Below are positions 32,846-34,660 of a DNA stretch of 34,660 nt, in pieces. The position numbers and the translations under genes were made by a program. The DNA is taken from NCBI GenBank assembly GCA_934597125.1, contig CAKTQM010000016.1, forward strand, positions 1 to 34,660, read 5' to 3'. This DNA comes from an uncultured Oscillospiraceae bacterium (GTDB lineage: Bacteria > Bacillota > Clostridia > Oscillospirales > Oscillospiraceae). The notes below the pieces were generated by a model. It saw only the letters and a program-made list of their open reading frames with translations. It was not told the DNA's origin and made no database searches. Numbering within the stretch: position 1 is the first letter of the stretch; each line of letters begins with the position of its first letter.

Positions 32846-32928
32846 GTAGGGGAGGGGTTCTACCCCTCCCGCCGGTAAAACGGCAAGGTATCCAATGTGG
32901 GACGGGCGGGGTAGAACCCCGCCCCTAC
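32846..32928. repeat. Large inverted repeat of GTAGGGGNGGGGTTCTACCCC type
   Basis: The arm 32846-32871 pairs with 32903-32928 with two mismatches. Each arm is itself a palindrome (AGGGGT-TCT-ACCCCT), so the element can fold either as one long stem or as two small hairpins. The intervening 31 bases also include GGCGGG-type words. It lies between gpmI and gpsA, and is clearly related in style (AGGGGCGG words) to the element at 30745. Confidence 0.75.
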
Positions 32929-32983
32929 ACACGTTCAAAAGAAAGCGCTCACATTGGCAGCAAAATCGAAGATTTCATGCCAG

Positions 32984-34495
32984 TTATTTCACAATCAATG
33001 TTCTTCCGTCCATCTCCGGCGGGCAGGCCAACCCCATCACGTCCAGAATGGTGGGGGCGATGTCCGCCAGGCGGCCGGTGCGCAGCTCGCTGCCCGCGCC
33101 GCACAGGATGAAGGGCACCAGATTGGTGGTGTGGGCGGTCATGGGACTGCCGTCGGGCTGCTGCATGTCTTCGGCGTTGCCGTGGTCGGCGGTGATCATG
33201 GCGATGCCGCCCATTTTCAGGGTAGCCTCCACCACCCGGCCCACGCAGGTGTCCACGGTCTCCACAGCCTTCACGGCGGCCTCCAGCACGCCGGTGTGTC
33301 CCACCATGTCGCAGTTGGCGAAGTTCAGGATGATCACGTCATAGTTGCCGGATTCGATCCGCTCCACGCACTTGTCGCACACCTCAAAGGCGCTCATCTC
33401 CGGCTGCAGGTCGTAGGTGGCCACCTTGGGGGAGGGCACCAGCACCCGATCCTCGCCGGGGTACTGCGTCTCCACACCGCCGTTGAAGAAGAAGGTCACG
33501 TGGGCGTACTTCTCCGTCTCGGCGATGCGCAGCTGGGTCATGCCCATGTTGCTCAGATACTCGCCCAGACCGTTTTTCACCGCCACACGGGGCCATGCCA
33601 CCAGCACGTTGGGCATGGCGGCGTCATACTCCGTGTTGCACACGTAGGTGGTGGGGAAATACTCCCGCTGGAAGCCGTCAAATTCCGGATCCACAATGGC
33701 GCGGGTGATCTCACGGGCGCGGTCGGGGCGGAAATTGAAGAAGATCACGCTGTCGTTGTCGCCGATGGTGCCCTCCTTGTCGCAGACCACCGGCTCCACG
33801 AATTCGTCGGTGACGCCGTTGGCGTAGGATTTTGCCACGGCGTCCACGGGATCGGCGTTCTGCACACCCTCACCGTATACCATGGCGTCATAGGCCATCT
33901 GCACGCGCTCCCAGCGCTTGTCACGATCCATGGCGTAATAGCGGCCCATCACCGTGGCGATCTTACCCACGCCGATGCGGGCGCACTCGTCCTGCAGCGC
34001 CGCCACAAAGCCCTTGCCGCTGGTGGGGGACACGTCGCGTCCGTCCAGGAAGCAGTGGACATAGACTCTGGTAAGGCCCTTGTCCTTTGCCATTTTCAGC
34101 AGGGCGAACAGGTGCTGGATGTGAGAGTGTACGCCGCCGTCGGACAGCAGGCCGTACAGGTGCAGGCTGCTGCCCTTGGCCAGACAGTCATCCATGGCCT
34201 TGTTGTAGGCATCGTTCTTGAAGAAGCTGCCGTCGTCAATGGCGCGGCTGATGCGGGGCAGATCCTGAAATACCACCCGTCCGCCGCCGATGTTGGTGTG
34301 ACCCACCTCGCTGTTGCCCATCTGTCCGGCGGGCAGACCCACATCCAGTCCGCTGGCGGACAGGGTGGTGTGGGCGTATTCCTGAAACAGCCGGTCAAGC
34401 ACCGGCGTTTTGGCCAGCGTTACGGCATTGTCACTGCTGGCGGGCGCCAGGCCGAAGCCGTCCATGATGATCAGCGTAGTCGGTGTCTTGTTCAT
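32984..34495 (-). CDS. gpmI: 2,3-bisphosphoglycerate-independent phosphoglycerate mutase
   Basis: It interconverts 3- and 2-phosphoglycerate in glycolysis, using two Mn2+ ions. It has 503 residues, close to the usual 510. Metal and catalytic residues are visible: Asp12 in LIIMDGFG, the nucleophile Ser62 in GNSEVGHTNIG, then GVHSHIQHL, FLDGRDVSPTSG, FFNFRPDRAREITRA and near the C-terminus NFANCDMVGHTG and TADHGNAEDM. AGGAAGG lies seven nt before the ATG. It is 27 nt downstream of tpiA, so the two are part of a glycolytic operon that probably includes pgk and gap further upstream, outside the window. Dependence of this enzyme on Mn2+ gives a link to the manganese exporter nearby. Confidence 0.96.
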   Translation of the reverse strand: MNKTPTTLIIMDGFGLAPASSDNAVTLAKTPVLDRLFQEYAHTTLSASGLDVGLPAGQMGNSEVGHTNIGGGRVVFQDLPRISRAIDDGSFFKNDAYNKAMDDCLAKGSSLHLYGLLSDGGVHSHIQHLFALLKMAKDKGLTRVYVHCFLDGRDVSPTSGKGFVAALQDECARIGVGKIATVMGRYYAMDRDKRWERVQMAYDAMVYGEGVQNADPVDAVAKSYANGVTDEFVEPVVCDKEGTIGDNDSVIFFNFRPDRAREITRAIVDPEFDGFQREYFPTTYVCNTEYDAAMPNVLVAWPRVAVKNGLGEYLSNMGMTQLRIAETEKYAHVTFFFNGGVETQYPGEDRVLVPSPKVATYDLQPEMSAFEVCDKCVERIESGNYDVIILNFANCDMVGHTGVLEAAVKAVETVDTCVGRVVEATLKMGGIAMITADHGNAEDMQQPDGSPMTAHTTNLVPFILCGAGSELRTGRLADIAPTILDVMGLACPPEMDGRTLIVK

Positions 34496-34522
34496 GACAG
34501 AACCTTCCTTTCCTGTGGTATA

Positions 34523-34660
<138 letters not shown>

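Overview
The window looks like a chromosomal segment of an anaerobic, endospore-forming, GC-rich member of the Clostridia, most like the gut Oscillospiraceae (Flavonifractor/Lawsonibacter/Oscillibacter type). This is inferred from the NfnAB electron-bifurcating transhydrogenase, a SpoIIQ-like M23 protein, AGGAGG-type ribosome binding sites throughout, a DUF4349 lipoprotein, and palindromic intergenic repeats of a kind I associate with this group. No rRNA, tRNA, CRISPR array, transposase or phage gene was seen.

Region 1 (about 0.17-21.3 kb) is a large sugar-acid catabolic island. A leftward operon with a strong sigma-A promoter (4922-4950) encodes a D-2-hydroxyacid dehydrogenase, an FGGY kinase, an RraA-like protein and 6-phosphogluconate dehydrogenase. 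This suggests a gluconate or 2-ketogluconate route to ribulose 5-phosphate. Divergently, a DUF1537 four-carbon-acid-sugar kinase is followed by a complete ribose-type ABC importer (binding lipoprotein, double ATPase, two permeases), a metal-dependent cyclase-family hydrolase, an amidohydrolase and a LarA-like (DUF2088) protein, ending at a bidirectional terminator. Next come a KDPG aldolase fused to a VOC domain and an HpcH/HpaI aldolase (leftward), a UxaA altronate dehydratase (rightward), and a leftward GntR regulator, 3-hydroxyacyl-CoA-dehydrogenase-like oxidoreductase and IlvD-family dehydratase. Together these could import an aldonate, uronate or lactone, then hydrolyse, epimerise, oxidise, dehydrate and phosphorylate it, and cleave it to pyruvate plus a triose or to a pentose phosphate. 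The substrate cannot be read from sequence.

Region 2 (21.7-25.4 kb) holds a PAP2 phosphatase with a Crp/Fnr regulator, then nfnAB with its own promoter and terminator. Region 3 (25.5-26.6 kb) is a run of very small genes (a conserved 61-residue protein, two XRE-type proteins and a 58-residue ribbon-helix-helix protein), followed by a nested palindromic element.

Region 4 (26.7-29.7 kb) is a yybP-ykoY manganese riboswitch with a clear promoter and intrinsic terminator controlling a P-type cation ATPase, almost certainly a Mn2+ (or Mn2+/Ca2+) exporter. Region 5 (29.6-34.66 kb) carries, all leftward, tpiA (3' part only) and gpmI, gpsA, a SpoIIQ-like M23 peptidase and a DUF4349 lipoprotein with a possible ECF-sigma promoter. 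They are separated by three large inverted-repeat elements, one of which resembles a MITE flanked by TA.
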